Notes: generated from the sequence alone by a model not told the origin. A stretch of 64,000 nucleotides of DNA from Clostridium sp. BNL1100 (GCF_000244875.1 NC_016791.1:1299501-1363500), one strand, 5' to 3'; counted from the stretch's first letter, positions 28,439 to 35,285 are shown. Numbers and translations are program-made.

Positions 28439-28618
28439 TTATACCTGTTCTTTATAAAGATCTTTTAATACTTCCGTTATAATAGCGTACAAATGCTCTG
28501 GAAGGTTATTTTTATAGTTTAGGCAGAAATTTAATGTTATGTCTTTTGGCGTTTCAAGGAAATCTATACCGCTTTCTAGAAGTATCTCTTTAACTTGCTG
28601 ATATTTTTTGGAATCCAT
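28439..28618 (-). CDS. Small protein of unknown function
   Basis: A 59-residue open frame, ATG at 28618 preceded by GGAGG, beginning MDSKKYQQVKEILLESGIDF and ending EVLKDLYKEQV. It is mostly helical in appearance, soluble and unrecognised. It is the outermost gene of the prophage, just inside the attachment site. Confidence 0.65.
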   Translation of the reverse strand: MDSKKYQQVKEILLESGIDFLETPKDITLNFCLNYKNNLPEHLYAIITEVLKDLYKEQV

Positions 28619-28662
28619 GTTTTACCTCCATGAAAAACTTTGCAGAGAGGCATCGCTATATT

Positions 28663-28691
28663 TTGACATAATTAATATTTTGTTATACTAT
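28663..28691 (+). promoter_or_regulatory. Consensus promoter for a short transcript
   Basis: TTGACA (28663-28668), 17-base spacer, TACTAT (28686-28691). It points into a 100-base non-coding stretch that ends in a terminator. Confidence 0.65.
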
Positions 28692-28697
28692 ATATTT

Positions 28698-28799
28698 TGT
28701 ACGTATTTACATACAAAATATGTATAGCGATACCGGAATGGTATTGCACCAAAGAGTGTCTATCCTATCCCGTCAAGTGTTGGATGGGCACTCTTTTTG
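28698..28799 (+). ncRNA. Candidate small RNA (about 100 nt)
   Basis: From the predicted start to a terminator (AAAGAGTGTCTATCC with GGATGGGCACTCTTTTT, 28751-28799) there is no open reading frame with a ribosome site. The region begins inside an inverted repeat ATATTTTGTA/TACAAAATAT (28692-28721), which could be an operator or a 5' hairpin. It also holds GATACC-GGAAT-GGTATT (28729-28744), a further stem. Its function is unknown. It might instead be a leader trimmed by attenuation. Confidence 0.45.
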
Positions 28800-28899
28800 T
28801 TTAACTAAATTTAATACAATCAAGCAACCGACCTCCTTCTAAGTTTTTTGTACTGTATAAATTTACTCTTAATTACATTTAATGTAATATATATATACT

Positions 28900-28990
28900 A
28901 AACTATTGGTTTGGTTTTGTAAAGAGTAAAAAACTAATAGTTTGTTTTGTAAAAAAATGGATTGACTATTAGAAACTTACAGTTTATAAT
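28900..28990 (+). promoter_or_regulatory. Promoter with three phased palindromic operators upstream of the XRE gene
   Basis: TTGACT (28962-28967), 17 bases, TATAAT (28985-28990). Three copies of a CTA-W-TRG core lie at 28903-28909 (CTATTGG), 28934-28940 (CTAATAG, inside the perfect AAACTAATAGTTT) and 28966-28972 (CTATTAG, inside the promoter). The spacings of 31 and 32 bases are three helical turns, so the copies sit on one DNA face. The likely binder is the XRE protein encoded just downstream. Confidence 0.65.
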
Positions 28991-29013
28991 ATTTATTGGA
29001 AGGAGGTAATATT

Positions 29014-29550
29014 ATGTTCTCAGAAAATCTACGTAAGCTACGAGAATTTAAAAAAATGGATAGAACACAACTTGCAAAAGAACTTGATATTTCTGCACAG
29101 GCTGTAGGTCAATTTGAACTTGGTAAACGAGATCCTTCCCTGGATACACTAAAAAAGATTTCGTCTTTTTTTGGTGTAACAATAGATACTCTAATATCCG
29201 ATGATGATGAAAAAGTTAATATTACAAAGATTAAAGACTTAATTAAAAAGTTAAATTACACTATTAAAGAATTTGCTCAGGATATTTGTGAACCTGTTAA
29301 TGAAATAGAGAAAATTGTAGTATATGACACAGAACCATCCCCCCAAATACTTAATTCAATATGTCTAAAATATGGTCTACCTATGTCTTTTTTTGAAGAG
29401 CGTAAGGATTCTGAGTATGTTAATTTTTGCAAGAACCAGGAGAATAAAAAGTATATAAACCTTGCTATGTTTGTTAAATCAAATGGATATGACCCGGATA
29501 ATGTATTGGCCTTATTAAAAATTACTGAGTTAATAAAATCAAAAGAATAA
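29014..29550 (+). CDS. XRE-family transcriptional regulator of the Agr-like module
   Basis: A 178-residue DNA-binding protein with a typical XRE helix-turn-helix at about residues 3-58 (LRKLREFKKMDRTQLAKELDISAQAVGQFELGKRDPSLDTLKKI). The following 115-residue C-terminal region has no recognised fold; it may sense or dimerise. The start is the ATG at 29014 behind AAGGAGG. The next gene starts 16 bases after its stop, so they form one operon with the peptide gene. The phased palindromes ahead suggest self-control. Confidence 0.85.
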   Translation: MFSENLRKLREFKKMDRTQLAKELDISAQAVGQFELGKRDPSLDTLKKISSFFGVTIDTLISDDDEKVNITKIKDLIKKLNYTIKEFAQDICEPVNEIEKIVVYDTEPSPQILNSICLKYGLPMSFFEERKDSEYVNFCKNQENKKYINLAMFVKSNGYDPDNVLALLKITELIKSKE

Positions 29551-29566
29551 ATAAGAGGTGAGAATA

Positions 29567-30355
29567 TTGGATCAAATGTCTATTGCTAAATTGTTACTAG
29601 TTACATTACCAGAAAATTTATTTAGCATATATGTGGCATTTCTTTTAACTGGAGACAGACTTAATCTGCCTTTTAGAGATAATATTAAAAATAGAAAACA
29701 AAATATTATAAAACTTTTAGTAGTTGTATCTATGTTTTCCACTATTCAATTTGTTGGAAGACGGTTTATTCACGACATAGCAACCTATTTTATATTAAGT
29801 ATTTTTTTATCTACGGCTATATTGAAAATAATCTACAGAACATCTCGTTTTTATAATCGAGAGAAAGATTTTATTTATAATATTGTTAGTGTAATAAATT
29901 CGTTTAAAAAACCATTTTTACAAGTATTTATTATGTTTGGATTTTTGTACTCCATAGAGGCAATTTATATACCTCCAATAATGCAAACACTAAAAGTCCA
30001 ATCTATCAAAGAATTATTCACAATCCAATGGGTTAATATACTATTTCCTCAATTTGATAGGTTTTTACAATTGTTAGTAATTACTGTACTTTGGAATTCC
30101 CAAAGGTTAAACAAAAACATTTCACAATATAGTTGTAAAAAATCATTTTCCATATTACCAATAATTTATATAATTGTAGCTGAATTTATTATTATATATT
30201 TGTACGTTTGCAGTTTTAATAATTTAAACATACAAGTGAAGATTATAATTTTCATTTTCATTACAAGTATGGCTCCTTTTAATTTGTTTTTATATAAAAT
30301 AGTTCTTAATGTGATAGACAGAATACATTTAAATTACGTGAAGAAAGGGGAATAA
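29567..30355 (+). CDS. Multi-pass membrane protein resembling the AgrC sensor domain without kinase
   Basis: About 262 residues, with six to seven hydrophobic segments covering nearly the whole chain. The N-terminus (SIAKLLLVTLPENLFSIYVAFLLTG) resembles the start of clostridial AgrC-type peptide receptors. After the last helix the protein ends within about 15 residues (IDRIHLNYVKKGE), so no dimerisation or ATPase domain is present. The start is probably TTG at 29567, six bases after AGAGGTG. It lies between an XRE regulator and an AgrD-like peptide, so I infer a peptide receptor; a transporter or immunity role is also possible. Confidence 0.6.
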   Translation: MDQMSIAKLLLVTLPENLFSIYVAFLLTGDRLNLPFRDNIKNRKQNIIKLLVVVSMFSTIQFVGRRFIHDIATYFILSIFLSTAILKIIYRTSRFYNREKDFIYNIVSVINSFKKPFLQVFIMFGFLYSIEAIYIPPIMQTLKVQSIKELFTIQWVNILFPQFDRFLQLLVITVLWNSQRLNKNISQYSCKKSFSILPIIYIIVAEFIIIYLYVCSFNNLNIQVKIIIFIFITSMAPFNLFLYKIVLNVIDRIHLNYVKKGE

Positions 30356-30357
30356 AA

Positions 30358-30486
30358 ATGAAAAGGGTTCTTTACAAAATTTGTATACCACTAAGTTTGA
30401 TAGTAGGTATAATAGCATTTGTAATGGCACAGGGTTCATTTGCCTGGTGGAAACAACCCAGGATTCCAAAAACGTTAAAACAATAA
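30358..30486 (+). CDS. AgrD-like cyclic autoinducer peptide precursor
   Basis: A 42-residue peptide with a basic amphipathic N-terminal helix (MKRVLYKICIPLSLIVGIIAF) and a C-terminal block GSFAWWKQPRIPKTLKQ. Clostridial AgrD peptides typically end ...CxWWxxQPxxPKxL. Here Ser27 takes the place of the ring Cys, so the mature signal would be a true lactone, plausibly Ser27-Phe-Ala-Trp-Trp. The gene begins two bases after the membrane protein stop, with GGGG as ribosome site, and ends in a terminator. It is too short for routine gene calling. Confidence 0.75.
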   Translation: MKRVLYKICIPLSLIVGIIAFVMAQGSFAWWKQPRIPKTLKQ

Positions 30487-30519
30487 AAAAAGGAGCTGCC
30501 TTATGCAGTTCCTTTTTTT
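30484..30519. terminator. Bidirectional terminator between the two halves of the Agr-like module
   Basis: AAAAAAAGGAGCTGC-CTTAT-GCAGTTCCTTTTTTT: a strong stem with T runs in both directions, shared by the convergent agrD-like and DUF5317 transcripts. Confidence 0.92.
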
Positions 30520-31043
30520 ATTGTTTTAAATGAAAAGTAAAGTACAATGAACACAAATGCTCTCACTAAAATATCTCCTAAGCTCATAACACAATATCCC
30601 GTATCAAAAATATCAGACAAGAATTTAACATGTGTTTTGTTATTCCCTAGAACGTGCCAGCCATCCACACTATTAAGCGTATCTAAACTGATATAACCGG
30701 TTTTAAGGGATAGTGAGGGGAATACTGGCATTTTCCCATTATTAAAATACTTTACAAATTCATTCAACACCATCCCCAAGAACATTAATCCCATTCCCAA
30801 AAAGCCTTGCTTATATATTTTAAATCTATAAATAAGAAAGAATATGCAAATTGAATAAACAAGCTTATAAACATTTGTATAAGTTAATAAGAAATATTCT
30901 CCTTTAAACATTCCAATCTGTAAAAAAATATATATTAAAGAACATAAAAAAACAGGGTAAAATTCCCATTTCTTAAAGATTTTTTTAATACTCATGCCTT
31001 TTATTTTAGCAACAAATAAAGCGAGCAATACAGTTTCAATCAT
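30501..31043 (-). CDS. DUF5317-like membrane protein
   Basis: A 180-residue protein with about five hydrophobic segments. The segment MPVFPSLSLKTGYISLDTLNSVDGWHVLG, then THVKFLSDIFD and SLGDILVRA, fits the DUF5317 family of clostridial membrane proteins of unknown role. Its ATG overlaps the AgrB stop by four bases (ATGA), so the two are translationally coupled and probably act together. Its last codons form one arm of the terminator. Confidence 0.7.
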   Translation of the reverse strand: MIETVLLALFVAKIKGMSIKKIFKKWEFYPVFLCSLIYIFLQIGMFKGEYFLLTYTNVYKLVYSICIFFLIYRFKIYKQGFLGMGLMFLGMVLNEFVKYFNNGKMPVFPSLSLKTGYISLDTLNSVDGWHVLGNNKTHVKFLSDIFDTGYCVMSLGDILVRAFVFIVLYFSFKTIKKGTA

Positions 31044-31651
31044 TTGTTTCCTCCGCCAATAGAATTTATTTTTTTATAAAATGAATCTCCTATAGGAGTA
31101 ATAGAGCTTATTTCTAGAAGAATACCTGTATATATTGATAATACTGATTCGATATGTAATTTAATAGAAAACCCAAACCAAAACAACAATATAATCAAAG
31201 AAAAAATTTTAAGAGTCTTTTTTCTTTTTAAAGTCAATTGATTTAAAGGACTATTCTGAGGAGCATAGCAGAAAATAGAAATTGCAGATATAGTAAAGAT
31301 AAATATTCCAATGGCATATCCAGATTGTCCATATACTAAATAACTAAAGTACCTGCATAATATTGATAAAGGTAAAAAGGTTAATATTGTAATTAAAAAG
31401 CATTTAAAGTATGTGCCCATATGTGTACCACCTGCAGTAAATCTAAGTGTTGTGAAAGATAAAATAATAAAAACAACAGATTGAAGAGTATCAAATAATA
31501 AAGCAAATATTAATAGTAAAAACACTTTTAGGATACTTTGAAAGATCATTTGAAAACCGAAATAGTATTCAGTTCTTTTCTGATGGTTCTCTTGCAAATG
31601 GCTCACTAGAAAATTAGCACTACTAAATGACATTTTCTGGACTATTTTCAT
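31040..31651 (-). CDS. agrB: AgrB-type peptide-processing membrane endopeptidase
   Basis: A 203-residue polytopic membrane protein. The AgrB catalytic motif is complete: RFTAGGTHMGTYFKC, with His77 and Cys84. CYAPQNSPLNQLTLKRKKTLK is the second conserved block. AgrB cleaves the AgrD C-terminus, closes the (thio)lactone ring and helps export it. The start is the ATG at 31651 behind GGAGCG; the longer in-frame version lacks a ribosome site. A TATAAT element on the minus strand lies at 31690-31685, next to an AATTGCA/TGCAATT inverted repeat. Confidence 0.9.
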   Translation of the reverse strand: MKIVQKMSFSSANFLVSHLQENHQKRTEYYFGFQMIFQSILKVFLLLIFALLFDTLQSVVFIILSFTTLRFTAGGTHMGTYFKCFLITILTFLPLSILCRYFSYLVYGQSGYAIGIFIFTISAISIFCYAPQNSPLNQLTLKRKKTLKIFSLIILLFWFGFSIKLHIESVLSIYTGILLEISSITPIGDSFYKKINSIGGGNK

Positions 31652-31733
31652 AATTTCACGCTCCATAATTGCACTAATAATGCAATTATATAGCAAAATC
31701 ATTACCATTTAAATATTTATAATAACTAAAACC

Positions 31734-32726
31734 TTAAGAAACATATTTTTTATGGCTCATTTGAATTTCTTCAATATTTAGATCGGCATAAATTTGAGTG
31801 GTTGCGGGCGTGTTATTTCCAAGTATTCTCTGAACGGATTGGATACTTGCACCGTTGTTTACCGCAGTTGTAGCTGTAGTGTGTCGTAATAAATGAGGAT
31901 GAACAGATTTGATTATTCCGACTCGTTTTCCTAATTCATTGAATATCTTTTGATAACCTCTATGTCCTAACCGGTTAAATGGTTGCCTAGAGATAACAAA
32001 AAGAGCGTCGTTTTTATCTTTGCGTGACTCCAAATACTTCCAGAGGTGGACCTTTGCTTTAGCATTTAGAAATACTGTTCTCTCTTTATTACCCTTACCA
32101 ATAACATTAACGGTCTCATTATTCCAGTTAATATCATTTTTATTTAATTTATAAACCTCGTCAAGACGACAACCTGTACTATAAAAAAATTCTATTAAGG
32201 CTTTTTCTCTTTGTGTCCTACATGCCAACCTTAACATTTCTAATTCCTCCGGAGATAATGATTTCCTGATCCGCTTTTCCTTTTTTGTCGGTTTGATTTT
32301 TCTCATTGGATTCTTTAAAATATAGTCCTCTGTTTCAAGCCAACTAAAATAACTTCTTAGAATACTTATTTCTGTATTCAAAGTAGTATTTTTTATACCC
32401 GTAGAAGAATACTGTGCAAGATAGCGCCTTATATCCATCGTATCAATATCCTCAATTCTTTTTTGAATTGTTTTGGAGAATCTTAAGAGATGGTGGGAAT
32501 AACTTTTAAGAGTAGTATTTGATAACCCTTCCAACTTTTTTGCTGTAATAAAAAGAACTACTTTTTCAGAAATACCCTCGTAAGATACAATAGATTTTTC
32601 AATCTGATGTAGTTCATAATTGTACAATTCTTCTTCTATTATATTTTTTAGTTTAATTGACTCATCATGGGAAAGAAACACAATTGCCTTACTCAAAATA
32701 CGGATAATTACATCTTCTTTTAACAT
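31734..32726 (-). CDS. int: Phage tyrosine-recombinase integrase
   Basis: A 330-residue XerC/D-type recombinase that would integrate and excise the prophage at the tRNA site. A SAM-like core-binding domain (about 45-135) precedes the catalytic domain with Arg187 (TGCRLDEV), Lys211 (GKGNKER), His278 and Arg281 (HLLRHTTA) and nucleophile Tyr313 (TQIYADL). The fifth residue, usually His or Trp in LGH, is Asn304 (LGNN), a modest departure. AAAGGGG precedes the ATG. It lies 3.3 kb inside attL and is transcribed toward it. Confidence 0.93.
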   Translation of the reverse strand: MLKEDVIIRILSKAIVFLSHDESIKLKNIIEEELYNYELHQIEKSIVSYEGISEKVVLFITAKKLEGLSNTTLKSYSHHLLRFSKTIQKRIEDIDTMDIRRYLAQYSSTGIKNTTLNTEISILRSYFSWLETEDYILKNPMRKIKPTKKEKRIRKSLSPEELEMLRLACRTQREKALIEFFYSTGCRLDEVYKLNKNDINWNNETVNVIGKGNKERTVFLNAKAKVHLWKYLESRKDKNDALFVISRQPFNRLGHRGYQKIFNELGKRVGIIKSVHPHLLRHTTATTAVNNGASIQSVQRILGNNTPATTQIYADLNIEEIQMSHKKYVS

Positions 32727-32743
32727 ATTATACCCCTTTCGTG

Positions 32744-32781
32744 TTGCATGAAAAAGAATAACAAGATATAATTATCTTGTT
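32744..32781 (+). promoter_or_regulatory. Promoter with perfect palindrome over the -10 box
   Basis: TTGCAT (32744-32749), 17 bases, TATAAT (32767-32772). The -10 box is centred in a perfect 22-base palindrome, AACAAGATA-TAAT-TATCTTGTT (32760-32781). A dimeric repressor binding there would block this promoter and could also affect the nearby integrase start on the other strand. Confidence 0.6.
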
Positions 32782-32846
32782 CCTATCATAGGACGTTTGG
32801 GAGTAGTGTTAACTTTGGACGGTGAGCACTACTCCTTAATTTTTTG
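32779..32846 (+). ncRNA. Candidate small RNA ahead of the integrase
   Basis: About 65 bases from the predicted start to a terminator formed by GGAGTAGTG and CACTACTCC (32800-32835) plus a T run. No reading frame with a ribosome site is present. It diverges from int and points toward the repressor gene. The palindromic promoter suggests regulated expression. It is unrecognised. Confidence 0.45.
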
Positions 32847-32921
32847 TAATATTAATATTTTATTCTAGATTAAATAGTAGAAGACAGACTATGGGATGTT
32901 ATGTCTTACTAAAAATGCTTG

Positions 32922-33212
32922 TTACTTACTTTTTTTCATTTTACGAAATGTATCAAGAAAAGCTTTTACAGCGGTTTTTTCATCTTCTGTTAATTCTTCA
33001 TCGTAAACAATCTTGCTTTGGTCAGAACGCCCCAGTAAGTAATCTGTTGTTACATTAAAATAATCAGCTACTCTCTTTAATTTGTCTGATGTAGGAGAAA
33101 CTTTATCCCAATTTCTTATTACACCTTTTCCAAATCCAAGTATACGTTCAAGCTCAGTAGGAGTAATATCTTTTGATATGCATAAGTCTTTTATTTTATC
33201 TACGGTCGACAT
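32922..33212 (-). CDS. CI-like phage repressor (XRE)
   Basis: A 96-residue protein that is nearly all helix-turn-helix: TPTELERILGFGKGVIRNWDKVSPTSDKLKRVADYFNVTTDYLLGR. It lacks the C-terminal LexA-type peptidase domain of larger CI proteins, so it is not expected to be cleaved by RecA. The ribosome site GAGGTGAATAT precedes the ATG. It faces the early operon across a control region with two promoters, the usual lysogeny switch layout. Confidence 0.85.
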   Translation of the reverse strand: MSTVDKIKDLCISKDITPTELERILGFGKGVIRNWDKVSPTSDKLKRVADYFNVTTDYLLGRSDQSKIVYDEELTEDEKTAVKAFLDTFRKMKKSK

Positions 33213-33258
33213 ATATTCACCTCGTTAAGTACTGGCAGAATAAAATCGTATATTCGAG

Positions 33259-33402
33259 TTGACAATACGAAAATAATCGTCTATAATAAAATCAAGCTAA
33301 ATTGAACAGCAAAAACACACAGCATATTTACTTGTAGATATAGTTTCCGGCAAGTTTTATTTTTTATGCTTTGTTGTACGAAAATAATCTGCTACAAATA
33401 AT
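33259..33402 (+). promoter_or_regulatory. Lysogeny control region: two promoters sharing a 13-base operator-like repeat
   Basis: Promoter 1: TTGACA (33259-33264), 17 bases, TATAAT (33282-33287). Promoter 2: TTGTAC (33374-33379), 17 bases, AATAAT (33397-33402), weaker. Both carry the identical 13-mer TACGAAAATAATC (33266-33278 and 33377-33389) in the spacer, where a repressor would block polymerase. The CI-like protein upstream is the natural candidate binder. A related CGTATATTCG lies at 33247-33256. Confidence 0.65.
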
Positions 33403-33479
33403 AATAATACGTTTTTAACCGTCTGTCAATAAAATTAGCAAATTTTAAGCACATTTTCATGAAAGGAGGTTTCTACACA

Positions 33480-33674
33480 ATGACTGTTTTTGAAAAAGAA
33501 GTACGAAAGGCACTTATAGATAAAGATATGACAGTGAACAAGTTGGCGGAAGAGATGGGGATATCATCATGTTACCTGATAGATATTCTAAAAGGTAATA
33601 GAACAGGTAAAAAACAAAAAACAAAAATACTTGCTTTGCTTGGATTAGATGAATCTATTTGTACAGAAAGATAG
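33480..33674 (+). CDS. Cro-like small helix-turn-helix protein
   Basis: A 64-residue protein, VFEKEVRKALIDKDMTVNKLAEEMGISSCYLIDILKGNRTGKKQK, essentially one XRE helix-turn-helix. The start is the ATG at 33480 behind AAAGGAGG. As the first gene of the rightward operon after the control region, it most likely plays the Cro/early-regulator role. Its tail overlaps the upstream part of the next frame but not its chosen start. Confidence 0.75.
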   Translation: MTVFEKEVRKALIDKDMTVNKLAEEMGISSCYLIDILKGNRTGKKQKTKILALLGLDESICTER

Positions 33675-33685
33675 GGGGATTTGAA

Positions 33686-33853
33686 ATGTCATTATCAATA
33701 CCTAAAAAAACAGTTTTATATTCAGATGGTAGTACTGAGGATTTTGGGGAAATTGAATTTTCAAACGCTCAAGAAGATGCGGCAATAAAATTATTAATTC
33801 ACATTTTAAAAACGACTGGTGATAAAAACGATGGTCGATTAAAGTCTCTTTAA
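33686..33853 (+). CDS. Small early phage protein, unknown
   Basis: A 55-residue acidic soluble protein (MSLSIPKKTVLYSDGSTEDF...), ATG at 33686 behind AGGGGGA. No family recognised. It is in the early operon between the Cro-like and AbrB-like regulators. Confidence 0.65.
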   Translation: MSLSIPKKTVLYSDGSTEDFGEIEFSNAQEDAAIKLLIHILKTTGDKNDGRLKSL

Positions 33854-33888
33854 AAACGAAAAAATGTATTTAGGAAGGAGGTCATAGT

Positions 33889-34137
33889 ATGAAATCTACT
33901 GGAATTGTAAGAAAGGTCGACAATCTGGGAAGAGTTGTTCTACCAGTTGAGATTCGTAGAACAATGGATATTGACTTAAAAGACCCAATAGAAGTCTTTG
34001 TGGATGGACAAACAATAATTCTTAAGAAATACGAACCCGAATGTATCTTCTGTAAAAATGCAAAAGATGTTCAGTCATATAAGGGCAAAAATATTTGTCC
34101 TAACTGCTTGAAGGATTTAGCAAGGGGGTGTGATTAA
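33889..34137 (+). CDS. AbrB-type regulator with C-terminal zinc ribbon
   Basis: An 82-residue DNA-binding protein. The N-terminal SpoVT/AbrB swapped-hairpin domain is clear: MKSTGIVRKVDNLGRVVLPVEIRRTMDIDLKDPIEVFVDGQTIILKK. The tail carries two CxxC pairs (CIFC, CPNC) that should bind zinc. Clostridial phages often carry such AbrB-zinc-ribbon proteins, probably to tune host transition-state or early phage promoters. GGAGG is eight bases upstream. Confidence 0.88.
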   Translation: MKSTGIVRKVDNLGRVVLPVEIRRTMDIDLKDPIEVFVDGQTIILKKYEPECIFCKNAKDVQSYKGKNICPNCLKDLARGCD

Positions 34138-34188
34138 TTTAAAAGCTTTATGGTGTTAAATGTGAACGAAAGGAGGAAGAAGCAATCA

Positions 34189-34335
34189 ATGAAAAAGAAA
34201 AACAAACTTGAAAACCGTATTGAAGTATTGGAAAAGAAACTAGCCGAACTGGAGCTGCAACTCCAAGAACGGCCTACTGTAGTTAATAATAACTATTATC
34301 AAAATGAAAATAAGCCTAATACTTTTGACCATTGA
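34189..34335 (+). CDS. Short coiled-coil protein
   Basis: A 48-residue protein, MKKKNKLENRIEVLEKKLAELELQL..., a clear heptad coiled coil over residues 4-32 with an Asn/Tyr-rich tail. The start is the ATG at 34189 behind AAAGGAGG. The last 20 bases overlap the end of the convergent gene on the other strand. The role is unknown; it may multimerise with another early protein. Confidence 0.6.
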   Translation: MKKKNKLENRIEVLEKKLAELELQLQERPTVVNNNYYQNENKPNTFDH

Positions 34336-34633
34336 CTATAGCATTTGGTTTAATGCAAATATTTTCAGAATGGTTTTCTAGGTGTCCTATAACACCAGAA
34401 ACAGTTAAATATCCTTGATTAGTAATTTTATTAACCATTCCAGAAATATCAGCTCTTCCTTCTGGTTCAATGCATATATTTTCGGTAACCATGCCAGAAA
34501 CTTCAAGAGTGGAATTGTTTTCAACAGTTATGTTACCAGCAACCATGCCACTTACCTTTAAATATGAATTTGATTTAAGAACTATATTTCCAGTATATTT
34601 GCTATCAATGCTTTTGGTTGATTCGATAATCAA
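34316..34633 (-). CDS. Repetitive beta-helix (bactofilin-like) small protein
   Basis: A 105-residue minus-strand protein built of repeats of about 17-19 residues with a VSGMV turn (LKVSGMVAGNITVENNSTLEVSGMVTENICIEPEGRADISGMV...). This suggests a right-handed beta-helix similar to bactofilins. It begins at a TTG six bases after GGGGGTG. It runs against the surrounding early operon, so it is an independently expressed accessory gene, perhaps active during lysogeny. The function is unknown. Confidence 0.6.
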   Translation of the reverse strand: MIIESTKSIDSKYTGNIVLKSNSYLKVSGMVAGNITVENNSTLEVSGMVTENICIEPEGRADISGMVNKITNQGYLTVSGVIGHLENHSENICIKPNAIVNGQKY

Positions 34634-34695
34634 TTTTACACCCCCTTTTATGGGAAATTATATCACAAATTTTTACAGTAAAGGAGAATTTATGA

Positions 34696-34866
34696 ATGAA
34701 AAAAATAATGCCAAAGCCAGTTACATTAAATGACTGTCTGTTAGTTATGCAGATGGGTTATGAAGTTGAGATTGACAATGGTCAAGTAACAAGGCTTATA
34801 AAAAAGAAAAAGCCCTCATTTTTGAGCGCTAAAAAAATTAACCTATTTACATTCTACAAGGTTTGA
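34696..34866 (+). CDS. Small basic phage protein
   Basis: A 56-residue protein (MKKIMPKPVTLNDCLLVMQMGYEVEIDNGQ...), ATG at 34696 nine bases after AAGGAG. A competing ATG at 34692 gives only 13 residues before a stop. No family recognised; the C-terminal half is Lys-rich. It is part of the early operon. Confidence 0.6.
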   Translation: MKKIMPKPVTLNDCLLVMQMGYEVEIDNGQVTRLIKKKKPSFLSAKKINLFTFYKV

Positions 34867-34889
34867 CCTACCTGGTCAAGGAGTAATTT

Positions 34890-35285
34890 ATGCTTGGAAT
34901 TAAAGCTTCTATAGCAATCGGAGACATAGTAACTGCTAGGACTGAGTTTAAATCGAAATATATTGCTCAAATAATAGATATAAACTATAGCATTCGTAAT
35001 TGTCTTTCATTGAAAATTTTGGCGTGTACATTCTATCCATCACAAAAAGCATTGTTGTACAAAGATGTTTACAAAGAAAGATTCCCTTTGGTATACGAAT
35101 CACTTTACAAATGTGGTATTGATTCGATTGAGACATATTCTGGAACAATACCGGAGTATTACGAACTAATGCCCCGGGTGTTGGAAGAGACTTTTCTGAT
35201 TGAAACAGAAGCTGATCGTGAGATTTACGAAAGGCACAAGAAATATTGGAATGAAATGCGAGGTGGTAGAAGTGCCACAGGATAG
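34890..35285 (+). CDS. Phage protein of unknown function
   Basis: A 131-residue soluble protein starting MLGIKASIAIGDIVTARTEFKSKYIAQIIDINYS, mixed alpha/beta in appearance, with no motif I recognise. AAGGAG precedes the ATG by six bases. It overlaps the next gene by 14 bases, so the two are probably coupled. Confidence 0.65.
   Translation: MLGIKASIAIGDIVTARTEFKSKYIAQIIDINYSIRNCLSLKILACTFYPSQKALLYKDVYKERFPLVYESLYKCGIDSIETYSGTIPEYYELMPRVLEETFLIETEADREIYERHKKYWNEMRGGRSATG

Noticed and set aside
28385-28480. A complete tRNA gene on the minus strand
   Set aside because: Only 18 bases at the 3' end fit. There is no D-arm, anticodon arm or matching acceptor 5' strand in the preceding 90 bases.
34470-34733. 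87-codon plus-strand frame
   Set aside because: It runs antisense through the beta-helix gene and has no ribosome site; the real small gene starts at 34696 in another frame.
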